The notes under the pieces are model-generated. The model made no database searches, was not told the DNA's origin, and was given only the letters and a program-made list of their open reading frames with translations. Positions 1 to 8,399 of a DNA stretch of 64,000 nucleotides are shown piece by piece; the first letter of the stretch is position 1, and every line of letters starts with the position of its first letter. Location of the stretch: NCBI RefSeq assembly GCF_002234595.1, contig NZ_NMUL01000063.1, positions 1-64,000 on the forward strand. Direction: 5' to 3'. Source of the DNA: Amycolatopsis vastitatis. Its GTDB lineage: Bacteria; Actinomycetota; Actinomycetes; Mycobacteriales; Pseudonocardiaceae. Position numbers and translations under genes: made by a program.

Positions 1-189
1 ATCCCCGCGGTCGGCGACTTCACCGGCGACGGCAAAGACGACATCGCCACCTTCACCCGCGGCACCGCAGCCGACGTGTACATCGCCACCTCCGACGGCA
101 CGAAGTTCGTCGGGGACAGCATCAAGTGGCACGACGCCTTCGCCTACAACAGCGAAGTCCCACTGCCACGAGCGATCACCATCCTGTAG
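1..189 (+). CDS. FG-GAP/VCBS repeat protein, C-terminal fragment
   Basis: Only the last 62 residues are in the window; the gene begins to the left. The reading frame opens with a calcium-loop motif of the FG-GAP/VCBS type (DFTGDGKDD near residues 6-14), followed by a beta-strand-rich stretch with an IKW word. The same words recur in the repeat half of the protein at 8400-10406, so this is probably the last blade of a secreted beta-propeller protein. The N-terminal domain is unknown. The TAG stop is followed within 6 nt by a strong hairpin. Confidence 0.8.
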   Translation: MPAVGDFTGDGKDDIATFTRGTAADVYIATSDGTKFVGDSIKWHDAFAYNSEVPLPRAITIL

Positions 190-194
190 AACAT

Positions 195-225
195 GGCCGG
201 GCCGGGAATCTCTCCCGGCCCGGCC
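195..225 (+). terminator. Hairpin terminator of the FG-GAP gene
   Basis: A perfect 13-bp inverted repeat (195-207 with 213-225, 5-nt loop) begins 5 nt after the stop codon. It is followed by CTGTTTCCC, a weak T-tract. The position and stem strength fit an intrinsic terminator. Confidence 0.75.
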
Positions 226-317
226 CTGTTTCCCGGGGCGAGTAAGCTCACGCCCAGCGGCGGATGATCATCCCGAGCCGCGCACTTCGCCCCGTGGGCA
301 CGAGGAGCTTCCTGCAG

Positions 318-2054
318 ATGAGCACGACCGTCGCCGACGAGTCGCCCGTCGAAACCAGCACGCCCGACCGTGCTCCCCGGCCACGAGCCTGGAACTGGCT
401 CGCCTTGGGACTCACCGTCGCGGTGTTCGCCGTGCTCGCCTGGAACCGGCGGTGGATGAGCGACGACGGCCTGATCGTCCTGCGCACCGTCCGCCAGATC
501 CTCGCCGGCAACGGACCGGTGTTCAACGCCGGCGAACGAGTCGAATCCAACACCAGCACCCTCTGGACCTACCTGCTGGTGGCGTTCGGCTGGATCCCCG
601 GACTGCGCCTGGAATGGCTCGCCGTCGTCCTCGGCCTGCTCTGCGCCGCCGGCGGCCTGCTGCTCGCCCTCGACGGCACCCGCCGCCTCACCGGCTCCAC
701 GCTCGTGGCACCCGCCGGCGCGCTCGTGCTCATCGCCCTGCCGCCGTTCCGCGACTTCGCCACCTCCGGCCTCGAAACCGGCCTGATCACCCTGTGGCTG
801 GGCACCACCTGGTGGCTGCTCGTCCGCCACGCGCGCCGCACCCCCGCCTGCCCGGTCTGGGTCACCGCACTGGTGATCGGCCTCGGTGTGCTCGTCCGGC
901 CCGACCTGGCCCTGTTCAGCGCCTTCGCTGGCGCCGGGCTGCTGATCCTCGAATGGCGCGGCTGGCGCCCGGCGCTGCTCTGGCTGGCCGCGGCCGCCGC
1001 CCTGCCCGTCGCCTACCAGATCTTCCGGATGGGCTACTACGGCCTGCTCACCCCCAACACCGCACTCGTCAAAGAAGCCTCCGACGCCCTCTGGGACCAC
1101 GGCTGGGACTACCTCACCGACTTCGCGACCCCCTACTACCTGTGGATCCCCCTCGTTCTGTGCGCTCTGCTCGGCGCGGTGGTTCTCTGGCGCACCCCGA
1201 TCGACCGCGCGATGGCGGTCGTGGTGGCGGTCCCCCTGCTCGGCGGGATCACCCTGGCCCTCTACGTCATCCGCGTCGGCGGCGACTTCATGCACGGACG
1301 GATGCTCCTGCCCGCACTGTTCAGCCTCATGCTGCCCGTGATGGTCGTCCGGCTCACCAAAACCACCGTCCTGCCGGTCATCGCCCTCGGCATCTGGGCC
1401 ATCATCGCCGGAACCTGGCTACGCGCCGGCTACACCACCGCCGACAAACCCATGGACCAAGTCCGGCGCATCGCCGACGAACGCGCCAGCTACGTCGCCG
1501 CCAGCCACCACGAACACCCCATCCTCGCCGAGGACTTCGACGAGTTCACCGCCGTCACCGGCCCCCTCAACGCCATCCTCGCCGCCCGCCCGGAACCCGC
1601 GGTCTTCGTCCAGACCGAACAAGGCGAATGGCACCACTACCCCACCACCAACGGCCGCACCATCTCCAGCTTCTACAACATCGGCGGCCCCGGCATGCTC
1701 CTGCCACTGGACATCTGGGTCCACGACCCCATCGGCCTGGCCAACCCCATCGCCGCCCACACCACCCCCCTGCCCGGCCGCCGGATCGGCCACAACAAAT
1801 ACGCCCCCAGCGCCTGGGAAGTCGCCGTACAGGCCCGCGAAACACCGCTCGAACTAAGCCGCTACGGCGACTTCAACCCCGACACCATCGACGCCATCCG
1901 CGGCATCTTCGCCTGCCCACCCAACCGCGAAATGCTCGACTCCGTCCAAGCACCCCTCACCCTCGCCCGGTTCCGGCACAACCTCCTCCACGCCGCCGGA
2001 CGCACCAGCCTCCGCTACGACCACGAACCCCGCAACGCCCAGCACTGCAACTGA
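318..2054 (+). CDS. Multi-pass GT-C glycosyltransferase, AftB/ZomB-like
   Basis: A 578-residue membrane protein with about ten hydrophobic segments over residues 25-400 and a soluble C-terminal part. Asp49-Asp50, just after the first membrane segment, followed by an AGNGPVFNAGERVE stretch, matches the decaprenyl-phosphate-dependent GT-C enzymes typified by mycobacterial AftB, which adds terminal arabinofuranose to cell-wall arabinan outside the membrane. The ATG at 318 is chosen because GAGGAG lies 10 nt upstream; an in-frame ATG at 264 has no such site. The gene stands alone, and the 150 nt after its stop hold nothing I recognise. Exact substrate and linkage are inferred from family resemblance only. 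Confidence 0.7.
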   Translation: MSTTVADESPVETSTPDRAPRPRAWNWLALGLTVAVFAVLAWNRRWMSDDGLIVLRTVRQILAGNGPVFNAGERVESNTSTLWTYLLVAFGWIPGLRLEWLAVVLGLLCAAGGLLLALDGTRRLTGSTLVAPAGALVLIALPPFRDFATSGLETGLITLWLGTTWWLLVRHARRTPACPVWVTALVIGLGVLVRPDLALFSAFAGAGLLILEWRGWRPALLWLAAAAALPVAYQIFRMGYYGLLTPNTALVKEASDALWDHGWDYLTDFATPYYLWIPLVLCALLGAVVLWRTPIDRAMAVVVAVPLLGGITLALYVIRVGGDFMHGRMLLPALFSLMLPVMVVRLTKTTVLPVIALGIWAIIAGTWLRAGYTTADKPMDQVRRIADERASYVAASHHEHPILAEDFDEFTAVTGPLNAILAARPEPAVFVQTEQGEWHHYPTTNGRTISSFYNIGGPGMLLPLDIWVHDPIGLANPIAAHTTPLPGRRIGHNKYAPSAWEVAVQARETPLELSRYGDFNPDTIDAIRGIFACPPNREMLDSVQAPLTLARFRHNLLHAAGRTSLRYDHEPRNAQHCN

Positions 2055-2206
2055 CCGAATTCGACCAACGGTGACCGAGTTCGGCGGCTCGCCCCGGGCT
2101 GGGGGACTCTGGTGTCTCGGGACCGGACTCGTCCAGGTCGCGGATGGAAGCCGGAGGTCGCCGGATCGACGTTTTCCATCCTCCGCCGCGCGAAAACACG
2201 CCGGGA

Positions 2207-2930
2207 CTACATCAACGCCGCGTGGGCCGCACGGGCGTCGAACAGCTCTCGCTGGGCTTCGCCCTCCGGCTCGAGCACCACCCCTGCCCGGTCCAGCAGA
2301 ACCAGGCAGGTCACGAGGAACCCCCGGGCCAGCTCCCGGTACATCGGGTTGGCGGCCACCGACCCCGCCAGCAGCGTCCGGACGAAGCCGGCCAGTGCCG
2401 GTGGATCCACGTAGTAGTAGTCGCTCGCCATCATGGTGAAACCCGCCGACGCGAGGTCGGCCCCCGAGTTGTCCGCCAGCGTCCCGGCCACGCTGATGAA
2501 CAGCTTGCCGATCCGCAGCGCCGGGCTCCAGACGACCTCGCCGTCGAGCTTCCCGATGTCGTCGGCGGCGCCCTTGATGCCGTCCATCGCCATGGCCCAG
2601 CCCGCCGAGGATCGACGCGATCCCGCCCGCGATGGCAGGCGCGCCCGTGAACGCGCAGGCGACCACCCCGCCGAGGAAGCCGATCGCGGCACCGGGGATG
2701 GCGCCGACGCCGCCCTCCGGCAGGCCGAGGAGGGCACCCGCCGTGGTGGCACCGGCGATTTCCTCGCCGCAGGTCGCCGCCCCGGCGGCCACCTCGCCCG
2801 CCCCGGCGACCGCCAGGCCGATGCCGCCGCCGATCTCGAGCAGGTGCGCGATGAGCGCCAGCAGCTCGCCGGCGTGGTCGCGCACGTAGTCGAGCGTGCC
2901 CCGCGCCATCGCGTCGATCAGGGCCAGCAC
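2207..2930 (-). pseudogene. Frameshifted Gly/Ala-rich hydrophobic protein, third gene of the toxin operon
   Basis: Two frames together read as one protein. The upstream frame (from about GTG 2930) encodes an amphipathic helix and then a Gly/Ala-rich hydrophobic stretch with many small-residue spacings, probably membrane helices. Near 2593-2608 the sensible sequence shifts by one base into the frame that ends at the TAG 2207, which encodes a soluble part with a DYYYVDPP word. The first frame stays open beyond the shift but becomes Arg/Gly-rich nonsense. Either the gene is broken, the sequence has a one-base error, or there is programmed frameshifting. It starts about 30 nt after the preceding gene, so it belongs to the toxin operon. 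The family is not recognised. Confidence 0.5.
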
Positions 2931-2958
2931 GCGGTCCGGTGAGCCGGCGGCCCGATTT

Positions 2959-3369
2959 TCAGAGCTCGTCGAGGTCGACGGCGAAGCCGGACCCTTCGTC
3001 GTAGGGGACGACCTCCCAGAGCGCTTTCGCCGCGCGCCAGACCGCCGAGACCACAGTCCAGTCCACTTCCCCCGACAGGGTGAGCGTGACGATGGAGTCC
3101 GCGTCGGACACCCGGCCCGACGGATCGTCCGCCGCCACGCCGGCGACCATCGCGGCCACGAGCGGCGACCCGGCGCTGAACTGGACATGGCACCCGGCGG
3201 CGCCACCGGAGACGGGATCGAGCTGTGCCGCCACCCAGCCGTCGCCGGAGCTGCGGTCGCTCAGCCGCAGCTCCGTGCCGTCCGCCGACGCCCCCGACAC
3301 CAGGCTGTCGAATCCCGCGTCGGCGGCGATGCCTCCGGTCGTGCAGTACAGCTGAACCTCATACGCCAT
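2959..3369 (-). CDS. Small protein directly after the toxin; candidate immunity protein
   Basis: 136 residues, soluble, with no signal peptide and no membrane segment. It starts 15 nt after the toxin stop codon, the usual place for the immunity gene of a polymorphic toxin. The sequence is acidic toward the C-terminus (ends VDLDEL), which would suit binding a nuclease. I do not recognise a family. The immunity role is inferred from position alone; an unrelated operon passenger is possible. No strong ribosome-binding site is visible before ATG 3369, so translation may be coupled to the toxin. Confidence 0.6.
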   Translation of the reverse strand: MAYEVQLYCTTGGIAADAGFDSLVSGASADGTELRLSDRSSGDGWVAAQLDPVSGGAAGCHVQFSAGSPLVAAMVAGVAADDPSGRVSDADSIVTLTLSGEVDWTVVSAVWRAAKALWEVVPYDEGSGFAVDLDEL

Positions 3370-3384
3370 CCGTGCGCACCACCA

Positions 3385-6300
3385 TTACGGAACGAACCTC
3401 ACCACATCGATGTTGAATCCGTACTGCTGCCGCAGCCAGGCGTCCTTGGCCTGCTGCGCGGCGTCGTACGGGGCGCCGCCGGTCTTGGCTTCGACGTAGC
3501 CGAGCAGCTTCCCATCCTTGTCCCAGACGCCAAGATCGAGCGTACGTGGGCCGTAGGGGGTCTGGAACGTCAGGGCAGCCTTGTTTTCGGCGTCGGTGAT
3601 CACCGTACGTCCCCGCTCCCGGAGGAAGACCGCGACGTCGTCCCGGAAGCCATCACCCACGGCCTTGTTCAGCAAGATCTGGGCCTGCGGGCCCTCGAGG
3701 TCCTTGATCACGCCCTTCGAATCGACCACGAAGCGGACGCAAGCCGCGTTGTGCACCAAGAGCGGCTTGTCGCCGGCGTACACGAAATACGTGTGCAGGT
3801 CTTCGACCGTGAGGTTGTAGACCTTGGCCGTCACTTGACGAGCGGCCGTGCCGGAGACGGCGACGGATCCACCGTCGGCCGTCTGCAGCCGGTCACCCGG
3901 CGCCAAATCCGCGGCCTCGCGCCATCGCTGTGCCGCACCGACCCAGAACGGGTGGCTGCCGGTCGCTTCGACCGTGCCACCGCCTGCCCCGCCGACGGAG
4001 ACCGAAACCAGGTTCTTGACGCCCTCACCGACGATGAGGTTGGACACCAGGTGATTGCCGACGCGGCCGGTCAGCGGGTCGGCGGCCCGGACCGAGTCAC
4101 CGATGCGGACCTGGGCGATCGGCCGGCGGGACCCGTCTCCCATCAGGACGGCTGTGCCTGGTGTGAAGCTGTTGGTGCAGGCCGCTCCGGTGCCGAAGAG
4201 GATGTCCTTGGCCTTCTTGATCAGCTTCTGCGCCCGGTCGGACTCCTCCAGGAACTTCCCGATCCCGCGGCCGATCTTCCACAGTGCGCGGCCGACTTCG
4301 AACGCCTTGGTGAACGCCAGCCCGAGCGACGCGATATCGATCGCGCCCATCAGGCAGTTCAGGAAGCCCGGGTCTTTGATGCACGACTTGATGCCGCCGA
4401 TGAAGAGATCGACGAGGATCTGGCCGCCGTTCTCGATGATCCAGTCGATGACGCTCTTGTTCGCGAGGTCGAGTGCCTCGTGGTACTGGTCGACGAGTTC
4501 CTGTCCGCCGGCCGCACGAAGCGCGGCGTCGTCCTCGGGGGTCGGCGTGCCTCCTCGTTTGTCCTCTTCGGCGCGACGCTGAGCTTCCTCCTGGTGTTCC
4601 TTTTCCGAAGCGATCCGCTTGGCGTCCGCGGCAGCCGCCGCGGCTTCGTCAGCGTCCTTGCCCGCGGCGATCGCCGACGCGCGGGCCTGCTCGGCATAGG
4701 TGCTCGCGCTGGCCGCCGCCTGGTCGGCACGCGAAGCGGAAGTGCGGGCCTGCGCCGCCGAGTGTGCGGCGGCCTGGGCGTCGCGGTTGGCGTTCTGAGC
4801 CGCGGAGCGCGCTTGCCTGGCCGACTCGGCAGCCTGGTCCGCGGACCGCTGGGCGTCGGCTGCCGATTGGGCTGCCTGATCGGCGTAGATCTTCGCTTGA
4901 TCGGCCTGCTTACGGGCTTCGGCAGCGGCCTGCGTCGCTTCGTCGGCGGCGTTGCGGGCCCGAGCGGCCGCTTCGGCGGCCAGCGCGGCGTTCGCCTGGG
5001 CGGTCGCGGCCGTGCTCGCCGCCTCCGTCACGTAACGGTGAACGTCCGCGGCATGGACCGCCGTATCGATGTCCCGCTGCTGCGCGTCGAACTTTTCGGT
5101 ATGCAGGAACTTCCGGAGGTAGGACACCGGGCCGGCGAGGGCCGCCTCGGCGGCGGCCTTCACCTCCGGTCCGCCAGTCGTCATCGCCACCGACACGGCG
5201 ATCCGGTCGTCGTGCTCAGCCGCGACGAACTGCCCGGTCCGCAGGAACTCGGCGATGTCCGCGGGCGTCCCGCTCAGGGCACGATTGGCCGCTTCCTTGG
5301 TCGCCGGTCCACCGTTGTTGAGGATCAGCTGAACCGCGACCCGGTCGTCATCGGCTTTACCGGGGTAAGCCTGGGTCTGCAGGAACGCGGTGACGTCATC
5401 GCCGGAACCGGCGAAGGCGTCCGTCGCGGCCTTCTTGAAGCGAGGGTTGTCCGAGGTATCACCAAGGGTCGCGACGCTCGCCCGGTCATCCTGCGCTGTC
5501 GCGCTGCGCAGGTCGGACCACAGGAACTGCTTGAGGCCGGCTTCGTCACCGCTCAGGGTCGAGGCGGCGGCGGCCTTGGTCCACGGGCCGCCGCTCTGCA
5601 TCAACTGGACGGCAGCCTTGCGGATGTCGAGGATCACCGTTTCCGGTGCGGTGGCGGGGTTTGCGGCTTCGTCCAGCAGCCGCTGGGTTTCCGCCGCCCG
5701 CTTCGCCGCCTCCCCCGCCTTCCAATCCCCCGCCGCCGTACGCGCATCCTCAGCCTGCTTGGCCGCTTCCGCATCCGCGATCGCCTGGGCCTTCTGCGCC
5801 TCCAGGCGCGCCGCATCCGCATCGCGGGAGGTCTTCTCCAGTGCGGCAGCCTGGGTCGCTGCCGTGGTCGCGGTGTCCGCCGACACCTTCGCCGCCGCCG
5901 CATACCGACCCGCGGCATCCGCATCCTTCTTCGCCTGATCCGCCGCCGCAGCCGCCTGATCCGCCGCAGTCGCGGCCGCATCCGCATGCGCCGCCGACGC
6001 ATTCGCCGCATCCCGCGCCTGCCGCGCCGCCCCCGCAGCCTGACCCGCCAACGACTCCGCCGCACTCGCCGCCCGACTCGCCCGCGCCGCCGCCGCCCGC
6101 GCTGTCGCGGCCGCTTGTTCGGCCTGAGTGGCGTTCGCCCCCGCCGACCGCGCATACCCGGCCGCCTCATCCGCCGCCGACGCCGCCGCGTCGGCGTTCG
6201 AACTCGCACTCCGCGCCGCCCCGGCGGCCCGCCCGGACGCATCCGCCGCCTGCCCCGCCGCGTTGGCCGCCTCCGCCGCCGCCCGCGCCCCCGCGGCGAC

Positions 6301-7413
6301 GTTCCGGGCGTCCTGCGCCGCCTGCCGGGCCTCCGCCGCGTGCGCACCATCCGCCGCCGCGGCCGACGCCGCCGAATACGCCCGCGAACACGCCTGCTCC
6401 GCCAACGACGCCGCCGTCGCCGCCTGCGCCGCCGCATTCGCCGCGACGCGGGATGCCCGGTTCGCCTCCGCCGCCGCCCCGATCGCCGTCTTCGCCGCAT
6501 CGGCGGCACCCCGCGCCGCACTGGCCGCCCGCGCCGCCGCCCCCGCCGCCTGCACCGAGGAGTCCCTCGCCGCCTGGGTTTCCGCCGCCGCCCGCTGGGC
6601 CGCTTCCTTCGCCCGCGCCGCCGCCGCGATCGCCCGATCGGCCGCGTCCTGGGCCTGCTTGGTCTGCGCCGCTGCCCGCGCCCCGGCGTCCCGCGCCAGA
6701 TCCGCGAGGTGGGCGACGGTCGCGGTTTCCTGATCGCGTTCGGCGGCCAGCGCGTACCCGGTCTCGAGGAACGCCTGGATATCCTCGACCGTGCCGCTCA
6801 ACGCCCGCTGCGCCGCCCGCGCCACTTCCGGGCCGCCGGTCGTGGCCAGCTGACTGACCTTGATCCGGTCGTCGTCGTTCTGCGCCTGCTGCCGCCCCGA
6901 ATCCAGAAACCGCTGCACGTCGGCTTCGGTGCCGTTCAGTGCGGCCTGCCCGGCCACCTGCACCCAATGCCCGCCCGTGGTGACATACCGGGACACCTGC
7001 ACCCGGTTGTCATCCCGCCACGGCTGCTGCCAGCCGGTCGCCAGGAATGCGTGGACATCGGCGGCGGTGCCGCTGAGCGCCGCCTGCGCCGCCCGCCGCA
7101 GTCCGGACCCGGCCACCGTCAGCAGCTGACTGACCTTGATCCGGTCGTCGTGCTCGGCCGCCACCGCCTGGCCGGTGGCCAGGAAGGTGTGGACCTCCGC
7201 ATCCGAGCCCACCAACGCCGCCGCCGCGGCGTCCTTCGTGGCCGGGCCACCCGCCTGCCACAACGCGACAACCTGCGCGCGTTCCTTCGGACCCGGAACC
7301 GGCTCCGCGGCCTGGGCGGGCACCGCCACCGCCCCCGAAGCCACCGCGGCCACCACCGTGGCCACCAACGCGGTCCGCGCTCTCCCGACGATCGATCCCC
7401 GCAACCGCACCAC
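3385..7413 (-). CDS. Secreted polymorphic toxin: ALF repeats, Ala-rich coiled coil, Hint domain, PD-(D/E)XK nuclease tip
   Basis: 1,342 residues from GTG 7413, chosen because GGGAGGGG lies 7 nt upstream; an in-frame ATG at 7491 lacks a site and would bury the signal peptide. The order is: Sec signal peptide ending PAQA-AE; about four ALF-type repeats (about 35-aa units with ALSGT and VxxFL words); a long Ala-rich coiled coil; a second block of ALF repeats; another coiled coil; a hydrophobic stretch; a Hint autoprocessing domain from Cys1079 to HNA at 1221-1223; and a 118-residue tip. In the tip, Asp1293, Glu1308 and Lys1310 (LDLGVW, then VEAK) form a PD-(D/E)XK nuclease signature. The architecture is that of contact-dependent or secreted polymorphic toxins, with Hint releasing the tip. 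Target and delivery route are not shown. Confidence 0.8.
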   Translation of the reverse strand: MVRLRGSIVGRARTALVATVVAAVASGAVAVPAQAAEPVPGPKERAQVVALWQAGGPATKDAAAAALVGSDAEVHTFLATGQAVAAEHDDRIKVSQLLTVAGSGLRRAAQAALSGTAADVHAFLATGWQQPWRDDNRVQVSRYVTTGGHWVQVAGQAALNGTEADVQRFLDSGRQQAQNDDDRIKVSQLATTGGPEVARAAQRALSGTVEDIQAFLETGYALAAERDQETATVAHLADLARDAGARAAAQTKQAQDAADRAIAAAARAKEAAQRAAAETQAARDSSVQAAGAAARAASAARGAADAAKTAIGAAAEANRASRVAANAAAQAATAASLAEQACSRAYSAASAAAADGAHAAEARQAAQDARNVAAGARAAAEAANAAGQAADASGRAAGAARSASSNADAAASAADEAAGYARSAGANATQAEQAAATARAAAARASRAASAAESLAGQAAGAARQARDAANASAAHADAAATAADQAAAAADQAKKDADAAGRYAAAAKVSADTATTAATQAAALEKTSRDADAARLEAQKAQAIADAEAAKQAEDARTAAGDWKAGEAAKRAAETQRLLDEAANPATAPETVILDIRKAAVQLMQSGGPWTKAAAASTLSGDEAGLKQFLWSDLRSATAQDDRASVATLGDTSDNPRFKKAATDAFAGSGDDVTAFLQTQAYPGKADDDRVAVQLILNNGGPATKEAANRALSGTPADIAEFLRTGQFVAAEHDDRIAVSVAMTTGGPEVKAAAEAALAGPVSYLRKFLHTEKFDAQQRDIDTAVHAADVHRYVTEAASTAATAQANAALAAEAAARARNAADEATQAAAEARKQADQAKIYADQAAQSAADAQRSADQAAESARQARSAAQNANRDAQAAAHSAAQARTSASRADQAAASASTYAEQARASAIAAGKDADEAAAAAADAKRIASEKEHQEEAQRRAEEDKRGGTPTPEDDAALRAAGGQELVDQYHEALDLANKSVIDWIIENGGQILVDLFIGGIKSCIKDPGFLNCLMGAIDIASLGLAFTKAFEVGRALWKIGRGIGKFLEESDRAQKLIKKAKDILFGTGAACTNSFTPGTAVLMGDGSRRPIAQVRIGDSVRAADPLTGRVGNHLVSNLIVGEGVKNLVSVSVGGAGGGTVEATGSHPFWVGAAQRWREAADLAPGDRLQTADGGSVAVSGTAARQVTAKVYNLTVEDLHTYFVYAGDKPLLVHNAACVRFVVDSKGVIKDLEGPQAQILLNKAVGDGFRDDVAVFLRERGRTVITDAENKAALTFQTPYGPRTLDLGVWDKDGKLLGYVEAKTGGAPYDAAQQAKDAWLRQQYGFNIDVVRFVP

Positions 7414-7618
7414 GCCCAAGCCCCTCCCGTGCGCACGATGAAAACCCCAGCCACGAGGGGAAACACGCACACGAGCACCCACGAAGTGCACGAAAGAAGA
7501 GAGCGCTTACCGCTCTGGATCTCCCCCCAAAGCCGTCGAAAAGTAGCAGAGACACCGAACCGGCCGGAAGCCGCAAACGGGTGAGCACCACCTCACGGAT
7601 CAACCTGACAGACATTCA

Positions 7619-7648
7619 TTGACGCCACGCCCGGAACGTGATTAGAGT
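7619..7648 (+). promoter_or_regulatory. Sigma-70-like promoter for the small secreted protein
   Basis: TTGACG (7619-7624) is followed after 18 nt by TAGAGT (7643-7648), a good housekeeping-type pair for an actinomycete. It would give a leader of about 105 nt before ATG 7761. The rest of the 347-nt gap between the toxin start (7413) and 7761 holds only leader and promoter sequence for the two divergent genes; I see no other gene or structure there. Confidence 0.5.
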
Positions 7649-7760
7649 CCGGATCGCGTCCGCTCGGGGTCGGCCGCGACCTTCTTCACGTCCGCACGCG
7701 GCGAAACACTTCGCCGCCGACCGGCATGCCGTTTTCCGAAACCGCAGGGGGAAACAAACC

Positions 7761-8267
7761 ATGCGCACACCCGCGCGTATCACCACTGTCGCCGTCGCCG
7801 GCGCCGCACTCGCCGCCACCGGATCCGCCTCCAGCCTCACCGCCACGGCCGGAGCCGCACCCACCGACGACACCCCACCACCGATCGTCGAGGACTACTC
7901 CTACCCCGGCGCCGCCCAGATCTTCCAGGACCGCGCCATCAAACTCATCAGCGGCGACGGCCACATCACCCTCATCACCTGCGGCAGCCAGACCGGTCTG
8001 CTCGAACTGCACGCCTACAACTCCGCCGACCACGACCGCGACCCCGGCCACTACTGCTTCAAGGTCAACGCCCCCACCGGCTACCTCCGCCTCGAAGTCC
8101 CCAACGCCTACCAACTCCTCGGCGACAACCAGCACACCATCCAGGCCACCATCGAAATCAACGGCCAGACCAGCACCGTCCCCATCGCCAAAACCGGCTG
8201 GACCGGAATCGGCGAAGGCGCCGGAACCGACCCCTCCACACTTCTCGAACTGCGTGCCTCCGCCTGA
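7761..8267 (+). CDS. Secreted small protein of unknown function
   Basis: 168 residues. The first 33 form a Sec signal peptide (RTPAR basic start, Ala-rich core, cleavage near AGA-AP). The mature part of about 135 residues looks all-beta, has two Cys (one in LITCGS, one in HYCFK) that could pair, and has no motif I know. ATG 7761 is preceded by AGGGGG 9 nt upstream. It lies between the divergent toxin and the pseudoprotease pair and ends in its own terminator, so it is a single-gene unit. A general role at the cell surface or in the medium is all that can be said. Confidence 0.7.
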   Translation: MRTPARITTVAVAGAALAATGSASSLTATAGAAPTDDTPPPIVEDYSYPGAAQIFQDRAIKLISGDGHITLITCGSQTGLLELHAYNSADHDRDPGHYCFKVNAPTGYLRLEVPNAYQLLGDNQHTIQATIEINGQTSTVPIAKTGWTGIGEGAGTDPSTLLELRASA

Positions 8268-8283
8268 CCGGCAATCGGAGTAA

Positions 8284-8320
8284 ACCGTTGCGGCATTCGC
8301 GTGCCGCAACGGTCTCTTTT
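8284..8320 (+). terminator. Intrinsic terminator
   Basis: A perfect 12-bp stem (8284-8295 with 8302-8313, 6-nt loop) is followed by CTCTTTT, 16 nt after the stop codon of the small secreted protein. This is a textbook intrinsic terminator. Confidence 0.85.
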
Positions 8321-8399
8321 CCGACCCGTCACACCCCGGACGATTCCGGGTGATTCCGCATGCCCGCGCACCGGCCGGGCACCATGAGGGGACTTTCGT

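Noticed and set aside
2896..7584. A rightward open frame of over 1,500 codons opposite the toxin gene.
   Set aside because: It is the antisense shadow of the Ala-rich coiled-coil gene. The translation is Arg/Gly/Pro-rich with no domains, and the leftward gene has a signal peptide, repeats and a Hint domain.
7492..7618. An upstream in-frame start for the toxin.
   Set aside because: ATG 7491 would put 26 residues ahead of a good signal peptide and has no ribosome-binding site; GTG 7413 has one.
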